Assembly (NCBI RefSeq): GCF_000813965.1
Contig: NZ_JWLI01000001.1
Span: 434,001 to 498,000, forward strand
Direction: 5' to 3'
DNA: 64,000 nt
Origin: Leisingera sp. ANG-M7
GTDB taxonomy: Bacteria; Pseudomonadota; Alphaproteobacteria; Rhodobacterales; Rhodobacteraceae
Shown: positions 45,802 to 54,727 of the stretch, piece by piece
Layout of the letters: each line of letters starts with the position of its first letter
How positions within the stretch are numbered: position 1 is the first letter of the stretch
The notes under the pieces: generated by a model
Database searches by the model: none
The model's input: only the letters and a program-made list of their open reading frames with translations
What the model was told of the DNA's origin: nothing
Program-made: the position numbers and the translations under genes

Positions 45802-46859
45802 TGGCACTGGTTGACGCCAACGAGATCGAAGTCATCGCACCGAATTTCAAGCGCCGTCTGTCCGGCGTCACCTCCACCATCGTGCGACTGGTGCCGTTGC
45901 AGCGCCAGCAGATCGCCATTGCCACCGCAGGCAGCGGCCTGCCGGGGGACATGCCGCACCTTTCGGCTGCACAGCTTATCCTGATGAACCGCAACGGCCC
46001 CGCAGGCGCCCGCGTCTGGCACGCCCGCCGCAATGTGGAAATGCTGGGCGGGCTGGCACTGAAATACCTCCTGGGCAAGCGGCTGAAGCTGTTGTTCACC
46101 TCCGCTTCGCAGCGGCATCACTCCGGCTATACCAAGTGGCTTATCTCGCAGATGGACCGGGTGATTGCCACCTCGGCCAAGGGCGCTGCCTACTTGGAGA
46201 AGCCCGCGCAGGTGGTGCACCACGGGATCAACACCGACGAGTTCACGCCGCCCGCCGACAAGGAGGCGCTGCGGCGGGAGCTGGGCCTGCCCGAAGACGC
46301 CATCCTGATCGGCTGCTATGGCCGGATCCGGGCGCAGAAAGGCACCGACATCTTTGTCGACGCCATGCTGGAGGTGCTGAAAGCACACCCCAATGCGGTG
46401 GGCCTGGTTATGGGCCGCGCGACGGAAAAACACGTGGCGTTCGAAAAAGAACTGCGCGCCAAGGTCGAGGCTGCCGGCCTGTCGGAACGGCTGCTGTTCC
46501 CGCCAGAGGTACCTGTTTGGGAGGTGTCCCGCTGGTACCAGGCGCTGGACCTCTACGTTGCTCCTCAGCGCTGGGAGGGGTTCGGCCTCACCCCGCTCGA
46601 AGCGATGTCCTGCGGCGTGCCGGCCGTGGCCACCCGTGTCGGTGCCTTCGAGGAGTTGATCGCGCCGCATGAGACTGGCCTGCTTATCGACCCGGGCGAA
46701 ACCGCACAGATGGTGGAGGCAATCAACGAAGTCCTGTCCACCGATGGCCGGCTGGCCGAGTGGTCCGCGGCGGCCCGCAAACACGCCATGACCAATTTCG
46801 CGCTGGGGAAAGAGGCCGAAACCCTGGTCGCCATATACCGCGAACTGCTGGAGCACTGA
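45801..46859 (+). CDS. Glycosyltransferase family 4, probable LPS core mannosyltransferase
   Basis: 352-residue GT-B fold transferase. The C-terminal domain shows YGRIRAQKGTDIFVDAM and APQRWEGFGLTPLEAMSCGVPAVAT, the E-x7-E motif of GT4 enzymes. The N-terminus (EVIAPNFKRRLSGVTSTIVRL) resembles the alphaproteobacterial LpcC mannosyltransferase that adds mannose to KDO, which fits its overlap with waaA. Donor and acceptor are inferred from this resemblance and context. Confidence 0.82.
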   Translation: MALVDANEIEVIAPNFKRRLSGVTSTIVRLVPLQRQQIAIATAGSGLPGDMPHLSAAQLILMNRNGPAGARVWHARRNVEMLGGLALKYLLGKRLKLLFTSASQRHHSGYTKWLISQMDRVIATSAKGAAYLEKPAQVVHHGINTDEFTPPADKEALRRELGLPEDAILIGCYGRIRAQKGTDIFVDAMLEVLKAHPNAVGLVMGRATEKHVAFEKELRAKVEAAGLSERLLFPPEVPVWEVSRWYQALDLYVAPQRWEGFGLTPLEAMSCGVPAVATRVGAFEELIAPHETGLLIDPGETAQMVEAINEVLSTDGRLAEWSAAARKHAMTNFALGKEAETLVAIYRELLEH

Positions 46860-46888
46860 CCCCAGCGCCGCAGCGCAACCTGATCCCT

Positions 46889-46918
46889 CTTCATCTGGCC
46901 GGAAATATCCTCGGGGGT
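46889..46918. repeat. Short interspersed intergenic repeat, copy B
   Basis: CTTCATCT followed by GGCCGGAAATATCC and TCGGGGG, in the gap between the convergent GT4 and M20 genes. It shares its first eight bases and the following C-C, AAATA and C spacing with the element at 28383-28421. Confidence 0.5.
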
Positions 46919-46921
46919 GAA

Positions 46922-46957
46922 TTGAGCCGCAGGCTCAAGAGGGGGCAGACGGCCCCC
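46922..46957. terminator. Double hairpin between convergent GT4 and M20 genes
   Basis: TTGAGCC-GCA-GGCTCAA (perfect 7-bp stem, 46922-46938) is followed by GGGGGC-N5-GCCCCC (46941-46957). No T run follows on the plus strand. Probably part of the 3'-end structure for both transcripts. Confidence 0.5.
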
Positions 46958-46971
46958 TCCTCCGTCTCAGA

Positions 46972-48135
46972 TCAGGCCGCAGGCATCCGCTGCTCGACGA
47001 TCTCCGCCCACCAGCTGCAGCCCGCAGGGATCGCGTCGTCGTTGAAGTTGTACTCCGGGTGATGCACCATCGCGGTGTCGCCGTTGCCCATCAGGATATA
47101 GGCGCCGGGGCGCTCCTCCAGCATAAAGGCAAAGTCTTCGCCGCCCATCACCAGCGGCGCATCCCCGCAGGAGCCGGACACGCTGGCCGCCACCTTTGCG
47201 GCGAACTCGGTCTGTTCCTCGTGGTTCACCATCACCGGATAGCCGCGGTGATAGGTGATGTCCGCAGTGCCGCCAAAGGTGGCGGCGATACCGGTGCACA
47301 CCTCGTTGATCCGCTTCTCAGCCAGATCGCGCATGTCCTTTGACATCGTTCGCACGGTGCCCTTGATCTGCACCTTCTGCGGGATCACGTTGAACGCCTT
47401 GGAAGAGGTCTCAAACGAGGTCACGGAAACAACAATCTGATGCACCGGGTCGGCATTGCGCGAGGCAATGGTCTGCAGCGCCAGCACGGCTTGCGCGGCC
47501 AGAACGGTGGTGTCGATGGTCTCATGCGGCTTGGCGGCATGGCCGCCGCGGCCCTCAAATGTGATGTCGAACTGGTCGGTGGCGGCAAAGAAGGAACCGG
47601 GGCGGATGGCAAAAGAGCCGAGCGGCTGGCCCGGCCAGTTGTGCAGGCCGTAAACCTCCTGCACACCCCAGCGGTCCATCAGCCCGTCGTCACACATTAC
47701 CTTGGCGCCGCCGCCGCCCTCTTCGGCGGGCTGGAAAATCACTACCACGGTACCGTCGAAATTGCGGGTTTCCGACAGGTACTTGGCGGCGCCCAGCAGC
47801 ATCGCGGTGTGTCCGTCATGGCCGCAGGCATGCATCGCGCCGGGGGTCTTGGAAGCATAATCCAGCCCGGTCTGCTCATGGATCGGCAGCGCGTCCATGT
47901 CGGCACGCAGGCCAATCACTTTGCCGGATGTGTCCGCCTTGCCCTTGATCACGCCAACCACGCCGGTGCGGCCAATGCCGGTCACCACTTCGTCGCAGCC
48001 GAACTCCTGCAGTTTCTCTGCCACCAGCGCGCTGGTGCGGTGGGTTTCGAACAGGATTTCCGGATTTTCGTGGATGTCACGGCGCCAGGCGGTAATTTCA
48101 TCCTGCAGTTCGGCAAAGCGGTTCTTGACCGGCAT
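46972..48135 (-). CDS. M20 family amidohydrolase (hippurate hydrolase-like), copy 1
   Basis: Metal-dependent amidase or aminoacylase of the M20D group. The 387-residue protein has the metal-site motifs RADMDALPI, MHACGHDGH and QPAEEGGGGAKVM (catalytic Glu pair), and the dimerisation-domain GRGGHAAKPHETIDT, with the C-terminal metal His in GGEDFAFMLE and VHHPEYNFND. It is cytoplasmic (no signal peptide). It is visibly homologous along its full length to the next gene upstream, including identical ends (MPAA), so the pair is a tandem duplication. Likely substrates are N-acyl or small peptide amides brought in by the adjacent ABC transporter. Confidence 0.9.
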   Translation of the reverse strand: MPVKNRFAELQDEITAWRRDIHENPEILFETHRTSALVAEKLQEFGCDEVVTGIGRTGVVGVIKGKADTSGKVIGLRADMDALPIHEQTGLDYASKTPGAMHACGHDGHTAMLLGAAKYLSETRNFDGTVVVIFQPAEEGGGGAKVMCDDGLMDRWGVQEVYGLHNWPGQPLGSFAIRPGSFFAATDQFDITFEGRGGHAAKPHETIDTTVLAAQAVLALQTIASRNADPVHQIVVSVTSFETSSKAFNVIPQKVQIKGTVRTMSKDMRDLAEKRINEVCTGIAATFGGTADITYHRGYPVMVNHEEQTEFAAKVAASVSGSCGDAPLVMGGEDFAFMLEERPGAYILMGNGDTAMVHHPEYNFNDDAIPAGCSWWAEIVEQRMPAA

Positions 48136-48169
48136 TTCTCACTCCTTTGGTTGTCTTTCCCCCGCAGCC

Positions 48170-49336
48170 TCAGGCCGCGGGCATTCTTCGTTCCACCAGC
48201 TCGGCAAACCAGCTGCATCCCAGCGGGATCGCCTCGTCGTCAAAGAAATAGGCCGGGTGGTGGCACATCTGGGTGTCGCCGTTGCCGAGGAAAATATAGG
48301 CGCCAGGGCGCTGCTCCAGCATGTAGGAGAAATCCTCGGACGGCATGATCGGCGGGGTCTCGGCATCGACCTTGGCAGAGACCGCCTGCGCCGCCTCAAT
48401 CGCATGGGTAGTGCCGCTTTCGTCATTGATTGTAACGGGATAGCCCGGAACCCATTCGACCTCCGCCGTGGCGCCGAAGGCCGCCGCCGTGCTCTCAGCC
48501 ACCCGGCGCACCCAGCCCTCGGCCTGGGTACGGTACTCGGGGTCCAAAGTGCGCACGGTCCCTTGCAGCTTGGCAGTATGGGCAATCACGTTCGACGCCG
48601 TGCTGTCGGTTTCAAAGGTGCCGACGGTCAGCACCACGCGTTTGATCGGGTCCACGTTGCGCGAGACGATCGAATGCAGCGAGACCACGATCTGCGAGGC
48701 CACCAGCGTCGTATCAATCGCCTCATGCGGTGCAGCGGCGTGGCCGCCCTTGCCGGTGACGGTGATGATGAACTCGTCCGAGGACGCCATCAGCGGACCC
48801 GGGCGGATGGCAAATTCGCCCACCGGAAGGCCCGGCATATTGTGCAGGCCATAGACCTCCTGAATGCCCCAGCGGTCCATCAGCCCGTCGTCGCACATCG
48901 CCTTGCCTCCAGCGCCGCCTTCCTCGGCCGGCTGGAAGATCAGCACAGCTTTGCCGTCGAAATTCCGTGTCTCTGCAAGGTATTTAGCCGCACCCAGCAG
49001 CATCGAGGTATGGCCGTCGTGGCCGCAGGCGTGCATCACGCCAGGCGTCTTAGAGGCGTAGTCCACGCCTGAGGCCTCGGGGATCGGCAGCGCGTCCATG
49101 TCAGCACGCAGGCCGATGGCGCGGCCGGAGGCATTGGTCTTGCCTTCGATCACCGCAACCACGCCGGTCTGGCCGACGCCGGTGGTGATATCGGTGATAC
49201 CGAATTCCTTGAGCCGCTCCACCACAAAGGCAGCGGTTTCATGCACCTCGTACATCAGTTCGGGGTTCTCGTGCAGGTGATGGCGCCAGGCTGTGATCTC
49301 CTGGTGCATCTCGGCAAAGCGGTTCTTGGCCGGCAT
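48170..49336 (-). CDS. M20 family amidohydrolase (hippurate hydrolase-like), copy 2
   Basis: 388-residue paralogue of the following gene, with the same RADMDALPI, MHACGHDGH, QPAEEGGAGGKAM and GKGGHAAAPHEAIDT motifs and C-terminal PSEDFSYMLEQ and CHHPAYFFDD. Differences cluster in the lid domain, such as LMASSDEFIITV against FFAATDQFDITF, so substrate range may have diverged. A 34-base gap separates the two. Upstream, a 197-base gap to the argE-like gene holds an 11-bp tandem repeat, which may mark a separate promoter. Confidence 0.9.
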   Translation of the reverse strand: MPAKNRFAEMHQEITAWRHHLHENPELMYEVHETAAFVVERLKEFGITDITTGVGQTGVVAVIEGKTNASGRAIGLRADMDALPIPEASGVDYASKTPGVMHACGHDGHTSMLLGAAKYLAETRNFDGKAVLIFQPAEEGGAGGKAMCDDGLMDRWGIQEVYGLHNMPGLPVGEFAIRPGPLMASSDEFIITVTGKGGHAAAPHEAIDTTLVASQIVVSLHSIVSRNVDPIKRVVLTVGTFETDSTASNVIAHTAKLQGTVRTLDPEYRTQAEGWVRRVAESTAAAFGATAEVEWVPGYPVTINDESGTTHAIEAAQAVSAKVDAETPPIMPSEDFSYMLEQRPGAYIFLGNGDTQMCHHPAYFFDDEAIPLGCSWFAELVERRMPAA

Positions 49337-49459
49337 TTTCCCCTCCCTTTTTCTGTTTCAGGTTCCGTTGCGGCAAACTGTCCGCGAAAAAACTTAGCTT
49401 CGCAAGTATCCAGCCCCGCCGGGACGCGGCGGAACATGCCGGAAGCGGGGGTGCCATGC

Positions 49460-49492
49460 GTGCACCCCTTGTGCACCATCTGTGCACCCCCT
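49460..49492. repeat. Three 11-bp GTGCACC-type tandem repeats
   Basis: GTGCACCCCTT, GTGCACCATCT and GTGCACCCCCT follow each other without gaps, each containing the palindrome GTGCAC. Eleven-bp spacing puts the sites on one face of the helix. They lie 124 bases upstream of the copy-2 M20 start, in the argE-M20 gap. Confidence 0.7.
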
Positions 49493-49533
49493 GATACACT
49501 TGCAGCACCAATCTGAGCACGAAACGCGCCGTT

Positions 49534-50715
49534 TCAAGGCAGCGGGAAGTAGCCGCGCAGTTTCTCCACCAGCTTGCGCATGAAGTCATGGCCCGCGTCG
49601 AACTGGGCGACCGTGATGTACTCATTGGGCTGATGCGCCTGCGCGATGTCGCCGGGACCGCAGATCACTGCAGAGTAACCAGCCTTCTGGAACTGGCCTG
49701 CCTCGGTGCCGTAGCTGACCACATGGGAGCCGTTGTCGCCGGTTACCCGGCGCACCAGCGCCTCGGCCTCGCCGTTTTGTTCCGGCACCAGCCCGGGCAC
49801 GTCGAAGTGCTTGGACACATCAATGCGGGCCTCCGGATGGATGGCCTGCATCTCCGCCTCGACCTCGCGTATCTTTTGCAGGTAGGCAGCCTCCCAATCG
49901 CCCGCGTTCTCCCCCGGCACCACCCTGAAATCCATCAGGAAGCGGCAGTCCTTGGCGGTGATGTTATGGGCGGTGCCGCCCTCGATCATGCCGACATGGC
50001 AGGTTGTCCAGGGCGGGGTGAACATCGCCTGCACCTCGCCGGGCTCCTTGGCCATGTTTTCGGCATTTTTCTGGTTGGCCCAGTCGATCAGTTTCGCGCC
50101 CTGCATAATGGCGCTGACGCCGGTGTGCATGAGCGAGGAATGCACCTCAAAGCCTACCAGATGGGTGTCATAGCCGGTGCCGCCCTTGTGGCCGGTGACC
50201 GCCTGCATCATCGAGGGCTCGCCCACGATCACCGCGGAGCCCTTGGGCAGTACGGCCTGCATGGCTTCGATCATCGGAGGGGCGCCGGTGCAGCCGATCT
50301 CCTCGTCAAAACTCAGCGCCAGTTGCAGCGGCCGTGTGACACCCTGGGTATGCGCCTCCACCAGCGCCCAAATCGCCAGCGCGTCAAAACCCTTCATGTC
50401 GCAGGTGCCGCGGCCGAAGTATTTGCCGTCCTTTTCCACTACCGTAAACGGATCGGTGTCCCAGGGCTGGCCGTCTACCGGCACCACATCGGTATGGCCG
50501 GACAGCACAACCGCGCCCTCTTCCCACGGACCGGCATGGGCAAAGACGGCGGCCTTGTGAGGCTGATCCGGGTCTGTCCAGCGGTGGCTTTCGATGCCGT
50601 GGGAGGACAGATATCCCTGCACCCAGTCGACAAGCGGCAGATTGGTGTCCCGGCTCACGGTCGGGAAGGAGACCAGGCGTTCCATGATCTCCAGCGGGGT
50701 CAGTTTTGCGGCCAT
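49534..50715 (-). CDS. argE: Acetylornithine deacetylase (ArgE-type M20 peptidase)
   Basis: Zinc/cobalt-dependent deacetylase of the M20A family, typically cleaving N-acetylornithine. The 393-residue protein has LSGHTDVVPVDGQPW (metal His and Asp), GRGTCDMKGF, SFDEEIGCTGA (catalytic Glu) and GTEAGQFQKAGYSAVICGPGDIAQAHQPNEYI near the end, a sequence pattern of ArgE. Many roseobacters have paralogues; the neighbourhood of an oligopeptide-type transporter and amidohydrolases suggests it may act on imported N-acyl amino acids rather than only in arginine synthesis. It starts 2 bases after the ABC ATPase stop. Confidence 0.88.
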   Translation of the reverse strand: MAAKLTPLEIMERLVSFPTVSRDTNLPLVDWVQGYLSSHGIESHRWTDPDQPHKAAVFAHAGPWEEGAVVLSGHTDVVPVDGQPWDTDPFTVVEKDGKYFGRGTCDMKGFDALAIWALVEAHTQGVTRPLQLALSFDEEIGCTGAPPMIEAMQAVLPKGSAVIVGEPSMMQAVTGHKGGTGYDTHLVGFEVHSSLMHTGVSAIMQGAKLIDWANQKNAENMAKEPGEVQAMFTPPWTTCHVGMIEGGTAHNITAKDCRFLMDFRVVPGENAGDWEAAYLQKIREVEAEMQAIHPEARIDVSKHFDVPGLVPEQNGEAEALVRRVTGDNGSHVVSYGTEAGQFQKAGYSAVICGPGDIAQAHQPNEYITVAQFDAGHDFMRKLVEKLRGYFPLP

Positions 50716-50717
50716 GA

Positions 50718-52538
50718 TCAGTAACCGCTGTCAGTGGTCAGCACGAAATGGCCGGGCTCCAGCTCCAGGTATTCCGATGGTTCCGGCTGGTAGCCGACCT
50801 CGTGGATCGGTGACGGGATCGGTTTGAAATTCAGTTCCTTCTCCGACTTGCGCTGGCGCGGGTCAGCGATCGGGACCGCTTTCATCAGCGCCTGGGTATA
50901 GGCGTGCAGCGGGTTTTCGAAGACGCGCTCGCGCGGGCCGATTTCCACGATGCGGCCCAGGTACATGACGCCCACCTGATGGCTGACGCGCTCCACCACC
51001 GCCATGTCATGGCTGATGAAAAGGAACGAGAGGCCCAGTTCCGCCTGCAGTTCCATCATCAGATTGAGGACCTGCGCCTGCACCGATACGTCGAGTGCCG
51101 AGACCGCCTCGTCCGCGACAATCAGCTTGGGGTTCAGGGCAAGTGCGCGCGCGATGGCGATCCGCTGGCGCTGGCCACCGGACATCTCGTGCGGGTAGCG
51201 GCGCATGAAGCTGCGCGGCAGATGGACGCGGTCGAACAGGCTGGCCACCCGGTCGTGCAATTCGGAGCCTGACGCCAGCCCGTAGTTGCGCAAGGGTTCC
51301 GCCACCTGATCGATCAGCTGCATCTGCGGGTTCAGAGAGGCAAAAGGATCCTGGAAGATCATCTGCATGTCCTGGCGCGCCTTGTGCATTTCAGAGGCGT
51401 TGAAGCCCAGCACGTTGCGCCCCTCGAAGTTCACTTCGCCGGACTGCGGTTCCACCAGACGCAGGATCGAGCGGCCCGCAGAGGACTTGCCGCAGCCGGA
51501 TTCGCCGACCAGCGACAGGGTCTGGCCTTTGAACACCTTGAAGGACACATCTTCCACCGCGTGCACGTTGGAGATGGTGCGGCGCAGCAAGCCGCCTTTG
51601 ACCGGAAAGCGCGTGGTCAGGTTCTTCACCTCCAGAAGCACCTCATCGGTGCCCTTGATTGGCTCGATCTTCTGGTTCTCGACGCCCATCAACTTCATCG
51701 GCTCGGGGAAATGCTTGCCGCGCATCTCGCCCAGTTTCGGAACCGCCGCCAGCAGCGCCTTGGTGTAGTCGTGCTTGGGGTTTTCGAAGATCTCCTCGAC
51801 CGTGCCTTCCTCAACCTTGTTGCCGCGGAACATGACAACCACACGGTCGGCCATCTGGGCCACCACCGCCATGTCGTGGGTGATGAACATCACCGCGGTG
51901 CCGGTCTCGCACTTCAGCCGGTCCATCAGCGCCAGGATTTCCGCCTGAATGGTCACGTCCAGCGCGGTGGTCGGCTCATCCGCGATCAGAAGCCGCGGCT
52001 CGCAAGCCATCGCCATCGCAATCACCACCCGCTGGCGCATGCCGCCCGACAGTTCGTGCGGGTATTGTTTCAGGCGGCGTTCCGGTTCCGGGATACGGAC
52101 CTGGCGCAGCAGTTCAAGCGCCCGCTCCTCCGCTTGAGATTGCGACATCTTCTTGTGGATGCGCAGGCCTTCGGTCAGCTGGCGGCCGACGGTGAACACC
52201 GGATTAAGCGCGGTCATCGGCTCCTGGAAGATCATGCCGATCTCGTTGCCGCGAATCTGCTTCATCAGCTCCTGTTCAGTGGTTGCGAGGTTGGAGCGCT
52301 CGCCGCCGCGGCGGTTGAACAGCAGCTCGCCGCCCGCGATCTCGCCGCCGCCGAACTCCACCAGCCGCATCAGCGACAGCGAGGAAACCGATTTTCCGGA
52401 ACCGGATTCACCAACGATACAAACGGTTTCGCCGGGGCTGACGTCAAAGGAGACATCCTCCACCCCGACCACCGGGCCGTCCTTGGTCTGAAACTCCACC
52501 CGCAGATTTCTTATGGACGCAATGGCGTTGTCCAGCAT
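50718..52538 (-). CDS. Double-domain peptide/nickel-type ABC transporter ATPase
   Basis: 606-residue cytoplasmic ATPase with two complete nucleotide-binding domains in one chain (DppD plus DppF fused, GsiA-like). Domain 1: Walker A GESGSGKS (about 44-51), signature LSGGMRQR, Walker [13 protein letters not shown]. Domain 2: [17 protein letters not shown] and [12 protein letters not shown]; the DEAV instead of DEPT is common in DppF-like domains. Each domain ends with the oligopeptide-type C-terminal extension ([28 protein letters not shown]). It should power the permeases encoded divergently at 54728-56699. Confidence 0.93.
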   Translation of the reverse strand: MLDNAIASIRNLRVEFQTKDGPVVGVEDVSFDVSPGETVCIVGESGSGKSVSSLSLMRLVEFGGGEIAGGELLFNRRGGERSNLATTEQELMKQIRGNEIGMIFQEPMTALNPVFTVGRQLTEGLRIHKKMSQSQAEERALELLRQVRIPEPERRLKQYPHELSGGMRQRVVIAMAMACEPRLLIADEPTTALDVTIQAEILALMDRLKCETGTAVMFITHDMAVVAQMADRVVVMFRGNKVEEGTVEEIFENPKHDYTKALLAAVPKLGEMRGKHFPEPMKLMGVENQKIEPIKGTDEVLLEVKNLTTRFPVKGGLLRRTISNVHAVEDVSFKVFKGQTLSLVGESGCGKSSAGRSILRLVEPQSGEVNFEGRNVLGFNASEMHKARQDMQMIFQDPFASLNPQMQLIDQVAEPLRNYGLASGSELHDRVASLFDRVHLPRSFMRRYPHEMSGGQRQRIAIARALALNPKLIVADEAVSALDVSVQAQVLNLMMELQAELGLSFLFISHDMAVVERVSHQVGVMYLGRIVEIGPRERVFENPLHAYTQALMKAVPIADPRQRKSEKELNFKPIPSPIHEVGYQPEPSEYLELEPGHFVLTTDSGY

Positions 52539-52878
52539 GACGGCTCCCTGGTTCTATTTTGTCCGGGCCGCGTTCAAAGGCAGCCTCAGGTTCCGGAGTA
52601 AACTCTACTTTCCTTCAAAATGCTCATGCAAATAATGCATGGGCTCTTCGAAATTGGAATTTGCAATTTGCCGGCAAAAGCGTTTCGATACCCCCGTGGT
52701 TGTCTGCAAGCTGTCACACGCCGGTGTCTCCGGTAAAGTGTTAAGGGATTATAGCTCCAAGGTTTTCCCTGTGCCTGCAGGCCCAATGCTACACTTCCGC
52801 AGCAATGCGGCAACCCTCCGGGCCTGAGCCGGCCCGGCCAACAAAAAGACACGAAACGTGTCCGACAAGGAGTGTGTG
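52539..52878. promoter_or_regulatory. Divergent regulatory region of the peptide-uptake locus
   Basis: This 340-base gene-free stretch separates the ABC ATPase (minus) from the binding protein (plus). It contains a 12-bp perfect palindrome TTTGCCGGCAAA (52667-52678), two adjacent GCAAATT repeats beside it on the minus strand, and a CCGGGCC/GGCCCGG stem (52818-52837). GACACG-AAA-CGTGTC lies just before the binding-protein ribosome-binding site (52848-52862). No clear sigma-70 boxes were found. Confidence 0.55.
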
Positions 52879-54582
52879 ATGAAACTGAAATCCCTATTGA
52901 TGGGTGCCGTTGCCGCGGCCTCTCTGGCGCCTGCAGCCTTTGCAGAGCGCGGGTCCGACGGCCAGGTCAACATCATTTACTGGCAGGCGCCGTCGATCCT
53001 GAACCCGTTCCTGTCGAGCGGCACCAAGGACGTGCAGTCGGCATCGCTGGTGATCGAGCCGCTGGCGCGCTATGACCCGCAGGGCAACATGATCCCCTAT
53101 CTGGCGTCGGAAATCCCCACCGTGGAAAACGGCGGCGTCAGCGAAGACCTGACCTCGATCACCTGGAAGGTTGCACCGGGCATCAAATGGTCCGACGGCA
53201 CCGACTTCACCGCCCATGACGTGAAGTTCACCGCCGACTACTGCATGCATCCCGAAGGGGGCTGCGCGCAGCTGACCAAGTTCCAGGGCGTCACCGGCGT
53301 CGAGGTCGTGGACGATCTGACCGTCAAGGTCACCTTCGACAAGCCGACCCCGTTCCCCTATGGCCCGTTTGTGGGCGGCGAAAGCCCGATCCTGCAGAAG
53401 GCCCAGTTCGAAAACTGCATGGGCGCCAAGGCCCCGGAATGCACCGAGGCGAACTTTGGCCCGATCGGTACCGGCCCGTTTGTGGTGGATGAGTTCAAGC
53501 CGAACGACGTGATCACCATGTCCGCCAACGACAATTACCGCGACCCGGCCAAGCCGGCGTTCGCCAAGGTGCTGTTCAAAGGCGGCGGGGATGCAACCGC
53601 GGCTGGCCGCGCTGTAATGGAAACCGGCGAGTTCGACTATGCCTGGAACCTGCAGCTGGCACCGGAAGTGATTGCGCAGATGGAAGCAGGCGGCAAAGGC
53701 AAGCCGGTTGCGGGCTTCGGCTCGCTGGTGGAACGCATCATGCTGAACCAGACCGACCCGTCGCCGGAGCTGCCGGAAGGCGAGCGCGCCACTGCCAAGC
53801 ACCCGCACCCGTTCCTGAAAGACCCGGCGGTCTACAAGGCGATGTCGATGGCCATCGACCGTCCGCTGCTGGTGGAAATCGGTTACGGCAAGGCCGGCAA
53901 GGTCAGCTGCAACTGGGTGCCTGCACCTGCGGCCTTTGCGTCTGACACCTTCCAGTGCGACACGCAGGACATCGAAGGCGCCAAGGCGATGCTGGAAGAG
54001 GCCGGCTACAAGGACACCAATGGCGACGGCGTGCGGGAGACCCCGGACGGCAAGCCGATGAAGATCCTGTACCAGACCTCGACCAACGCTGTCCGCCAGG
54101 ACTTCCAGGCGCTGATCAAGGAGTGGTGGAGCCAGATCGGCATCGAGACCGAGCTGCGCAACATCAACGCGTCCGTCTTCTTTGGCGGCGACCCGGGCTC
54201 ACCCGACACCTTCCAGCGCTTCTATGCTGACGTCGAAATGTACGCCAACAACTTCGACGGCACCGACCCGCAGTCCTACCTGGGCAACGGTCTGTGCGAC
54301 AAGGCGCCGAAGCCGGAATCCCAGTGGCAGGGTGAGAACATCTCGCGCTTCTGCAACGAGGAGTTCGACCAGCTGCACGCCGAGCTGAGCAAGACCGCCG
54401 GTCTGGAAGCGCGCGCCGAGATCGGCCGCCGCCTGAACGACATCATGGTCGAAAACGGCGGTATGATCCCGCTGGTTCACCGCGGCCGCCTGTCGGCGCA
54501 TTCCAACACCCTGGGCGGTGTCGACCTGAACGTCTGGGACAGCGAGCTGTGGAACGCAGCTGACTGGTACCGCATCAAGTAA
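52879..54582 (+). CDS. Periplasmic peptide/solute-binding protein (SBP_bac_5)
   Basis: 567-residue substrate-binding protein of an oligopeptide/dipeptide-type ABC importer. Signal peptide MKLKSLLMGAVAAASLAPAAFA is cleaved before ERGSDG. The family signatures TWKVAPGIKWSDGTDFTAHDVKFTADY and DFQALIKEWWSQIGIETELR are present. It also has a DTNGDGVRE segment typical of group 5 binding proteins, and several cysteines that may pair. AAGGAG lies 7 bases before the ATG. The ligand is unknown; linked M20 amidohydrolases hint at peptides or N-acyl amino acids. A stem-loop in the 145-base gap before the first permease gene probably keeps the binding protein in excess. Confidence 0.92.
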   Translation: MKLKSLLMGAVAAASLAPAAFAERGSDGQVNIIYWQAPSILNPFLSSGTKDVQSASLVIEPLARYDPQGNMIPYLASEIPTVENGGVSEDLTSITWKVAPGIKWSDGTDFTAHDVKFTADYCMHPEGGCAQLTKFQGVTGVEVVDDLTVKVTFDKPTPFPYGPFVGGESPILQKAQFENCMGAKAPECTEANFGPIGTGPFVVDEFKPNDVITMSANDNYRDPAKPAFAKVLFKGGGDATAAGRAVMETGEFDYAWNLQLAPEVIAQMEAGGKGKPVAGFGSLVERIMLNQTDPSPELPEGERATAKHPHPFLKDPAVYKAMSMAIDRPLLVEIGYGKAGKVSCNWVPAPAAFASDTFQCDTQDIEGAKAMLEEAGYKDTNGDGVRETPDGKPMKILYQTSTNAVRQDFQALIKEWWSQIGIETELRNINASVFFGGDPGSPDTFQRFYADVEMYANNFDGTDPQSYLGNGLCDKAPKPESQWQGENISRFCNEEFDQLHAELSKTAGLEARAEIGRRLNDIMVENGGMIPLVHRGRLSAHSNTLGGVDLNVWDSELWNAADWYRIK

Positions 54583-54600
54583 GCCTGGCTTGCTTCCCGG

Positions 54601-54622
54601 GGCCCCGGCACATGCCGGGGCC
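54601..54622 (+). terminator. Perfect stem-loop between binding-protein and permease genes
   Basis: GGCCCCGGCA-CA-TGCCGGGGCC is a perfect 10-bp hairpin 18 bases after the binding-protein stop with no T tract. Such intercistronic loops in transporter operons stop 3' exonucleases and raise binding-protein levels over permeases; that function is inferred here. Confidence 0.65.
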
Positions 54623-54727
54623 TCTTGCCATCTGCAGGGCTGCATTGCAGCGCTGCGCGTGGCTTGGACGCGGGGCCTTCTCCCCACCTGTTCCGAATTC
54701 AATACAAGTTGCAAAGGCGCTTAGCAG

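Noticed and set aside
49255-49479. A small minus-strand open frame across the GTGCAC repeats
   Set aside because: It overlaps the start of the M20 gene in another frame, has no ribosome-binding site and no recognisable sequence.
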